DNA of 64,000 nucleotides, taken from assembly GCF_015864825.1 (NCBI RefSeq), contig NZ_JADYWL010000002.1, positions 404,346-468,345 on the forward strand, written 5' to 3'. The DNA is from Psychrobacter sp. NZS113. GTDB taxonomy: Bacteria; Pseudomonadota; Gammaproteobacteria; Pseudomonadales; Moraxellaceae. Positions 62,846-64,000 of the stretch are shown one piece after another; within the stretch, counting starts at the first letter, position 1; every line of letters starts with the position of its first letter. The notes beneath the pieces are model-generated. The model had not been told where the DNA came from. It saw only the letters and a list, made by a program, of their open reading frames with translations, and made no database searches. The position numbers and the translations under genes were made by a program.

Positions 62846-63928
62846 ATGACGACACCAGCTACCCATAATGCAGATATTGATGACGTGAACATTGAACAAT
62901 TCATCCCCCTAATCACTCCAAACGAGCTCAAAACTGAGCTGCCTTTGTCAGAGAAAGCGTATGATACGGTTTTGAAAGGCCGTAATACTATCCAAGATAT
63001 CTTGGATGGCAAAGACAAACGCTTGTTTGTGGTCATCGGCCCTTGCTCTATCCATGATATCAAAGCCGCTCACGAATATGCCGATCGCTTAGCCATATTG
63101 GCAAAAGAAATCGAAGACAGCGTTTTCGTTGTGATGCGTGTCTATTTTGAAAAGCCGCGTACCACTGTCGGCTGGAAAGGTATGATTAATGACCCTGATA
63201 TGAACGACAGCTTCGATATTGAAAAGGGTCTACGTATGGCCCGTAAACTGCTGATTGATCTGAACGAAAAAGGCTTGCCTTGTGCGACTGAAGCATTGGA
63301 TCCAAATACGCCGCAGTACATGCAGGATTTGATTAGCTGGTCAGCGATTGGCGCACGTACCACTGAGAGTCAAACTCACCGCGAGATGAGCTCTGGTCTA
63401 TCATGCCCAGTTGGCTTCAAGAATGGTACTGATGGCGGCATGACAGTCGCAGTCAACGCTATGCAAGCGGTAAAAGCGGGTCATAGCTTCTTAGGTCTAT
63501 CATCAGATGGCAAAGTCTCTATCATCAAATCTAAAGGCAACCCTTACGCGCACGTAGTATTGCGTGGCGGTAATGGCAAACCTAACTATGATCAAACAGC
63601 TGTCTCTGAAGTTGAAGATGCACTGGCTGCAGGCAAAACTAGTAGCAAGATTATGATTGACTCAAGTCATGCCAACTCAGGTAAAGACCCGTATCTACAA
63701 CCTATGGTCATCAAAAACGTCGCTGAACAAATCCAGAACGGCAACAAATCTATCATCGGCATGATGATTGAGAGTCACCTAAAAGGCGGCAATCAAAAAC
63801 TGACTGCTGATTTGAGCCAGCTTGAATATGGCAAATCTATCACTGATGGTTGTTTAGATTGGGACAGTACTGTCGTTGCGCTACACAACTTACGTGACAT
63901 GGTAAAAGACGTACTACCTAACCGCTAA
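62846..63928 (+). CDS. 3-deoxy-7-phosphoheptulonate synthase (class I)
   Basis: First enzyme of the shikimate pathway. The 360 residues match the AroF/G/H class (about 350): GPCSIHDIKAA, MRVYFEKPRTTVGWKG, the metal cysteine region in GPCS, SAIGARTTESQTHREMSSGLSCPVGFKNGTDGG, VLRGGNGKPNYD and DSSHANSGKDPYLQP. Which aromatic amino acid inhibits it cannot be read with confidence, so no letter is assigned. Start at 62846; the ribosome site is weak. Confidence 0.95.
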   Translation: MTTPATHNADIDDVNIEQFIPLITPNELKTELPLSEKAYDTVLKGRNTIQDILDGKDKRLFVVIGPCSIHDIKAAHEYADRLAILAKEIEDSVFVVMRVYFEKPRTTVGWKGMINDPDMNDSFDIEKGLRMARKLLIDLNEKGLPCATEALDPNTPQYMQDLISWSAIGARTTESQTHREMSSGLSCPVGFKNGTDGGMTVAVNAMQAVKAGHSFLGLSSDGKVSIIKSKGNPYAHVVLRGGNGKPNYDQTAVSEVEDALAAGKTSSKIMIDSSHANSGKDPYLQPMVIKNVAEQIQNGNKSIIGMMIESHLKGGNQKLTADLSQLEYGKSITDGCLDWDSTVVALHNLRDMVKDVLPNR

Positions 63929-63967
63929 TCATCATCGGCTTATAGTTAATGACGATTGAGCCAAGCA

Positions 63968-64000
63968 TAAAAAATCCCGTCCAACATTATTATGTCGGAC
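63968..64000 (+). terminator. start of a terminator, cut by the window end
   Basis: AAAAAATCCCGTCC-ACAT and the beginning of the opposite arm ATGT-GGAC are visible; the rest lies beyond the window. It is about 40 bp after the DAHP synthase stop codon. Confidence 0.5.

Overview
The window is a stretch of ordinary gammaproteobacterial chromosome with a moderate base composition (low-to-mid 40s % GC by eye). Protein character and gene order point to Moraxellaceae and most likely Psychrobacter: an Hfq with a long Gly/Phe/Arg-rich tail, a carboxynorspermidine dehydrogenase/decarboxylase pair, an extended RNase HII, and small MITE-like repeats in the gaps. The genus is inferred from memory of family features; no search was run.

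Layout. 1-2.5 kb: rsmA (cut by the window edge), a hypothetical gene and pdxA, all on the minus strand. 2.9-6.6 kb: dnaB, alr, argF. 6.8-10.6 kb: rpiA, then an arsenic-resistance operon arsR-arsC-arsH-arsB read on the minus strand. 10.8-17.7 kb: ilvA, an Excalibur-domain protein, hslR, a low-molecular-weight phosphatase, murB, a DUF218 protein, ccoS and a TauE/SafE-like membrane protein with a Met/His-rich tail. 18-24 kb: DEAD-box helicase, cold-shock protein, aroQ, an ABC1 kinase, a voltage-gated K+ channel, yebC. 24.3-27 kb: feoA, feoB and a 41-residue FeoB-associated Cys-rich peptide with a candidate Fur box. 27-33 kb: ogt, ftsY, a small lipoprotein, and a pair of M16 peptidases (one catalytic, one without the zinc motif). 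33-38 kb: lipoprotein, M15-like peptidase, rodA, an RlpA-like protein. 38-44.5 kb: radA, the LPS set kdsD-kdsC-lptC-lptA-lptB, and hfq. 45-49.3 kb: miaA, mutL, tsaE, queD-like. 49.7-56.3 kb: a mixed accessory stretch holding a 40-residue basic protein, YnfA, an ICMT-type methyltransferase, a PhzF remnant, htpX, an AT-rich orphan gene with a HEPN-like RX4H motif, and an exported siderophore-esterase-like protein with a candidate Fur box. 56.4-64 kb: the carboxynorspermidine pair, DUF924, rnhB, lpxB and a DAHP synthase.

Two dispersed repeat families fill many gaps. Family A is about 107 bp with imperfect inverted ends (TATAGT...ACTATA): seven recognisable copies and one doubtful one. Family B is about 171-174 bp, with inverted ends beginning TAGGGCGTGTCC and TA at both borders: three copies and one possible solo end. 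Neither encodes a protein, and no transposase is present in the window, so both look like non-autonomous MITEs.

Most of the window is housekeeping. The items I rate most worth a second look are the leader between nspC and the carboxynorspermidine dehydrogenase gene (5'-terminal hairpin, Phe/Arg-rich 28-codon upstream frame, strong SD and TTG start), the orphan HEPN-like gene, the Met/His-rich tail on the TauE/SafE-like protein beside ccoS, the repeat families (one copy lies between feoA and feoB), and an arsR operator that overlaps the arsR start codon.
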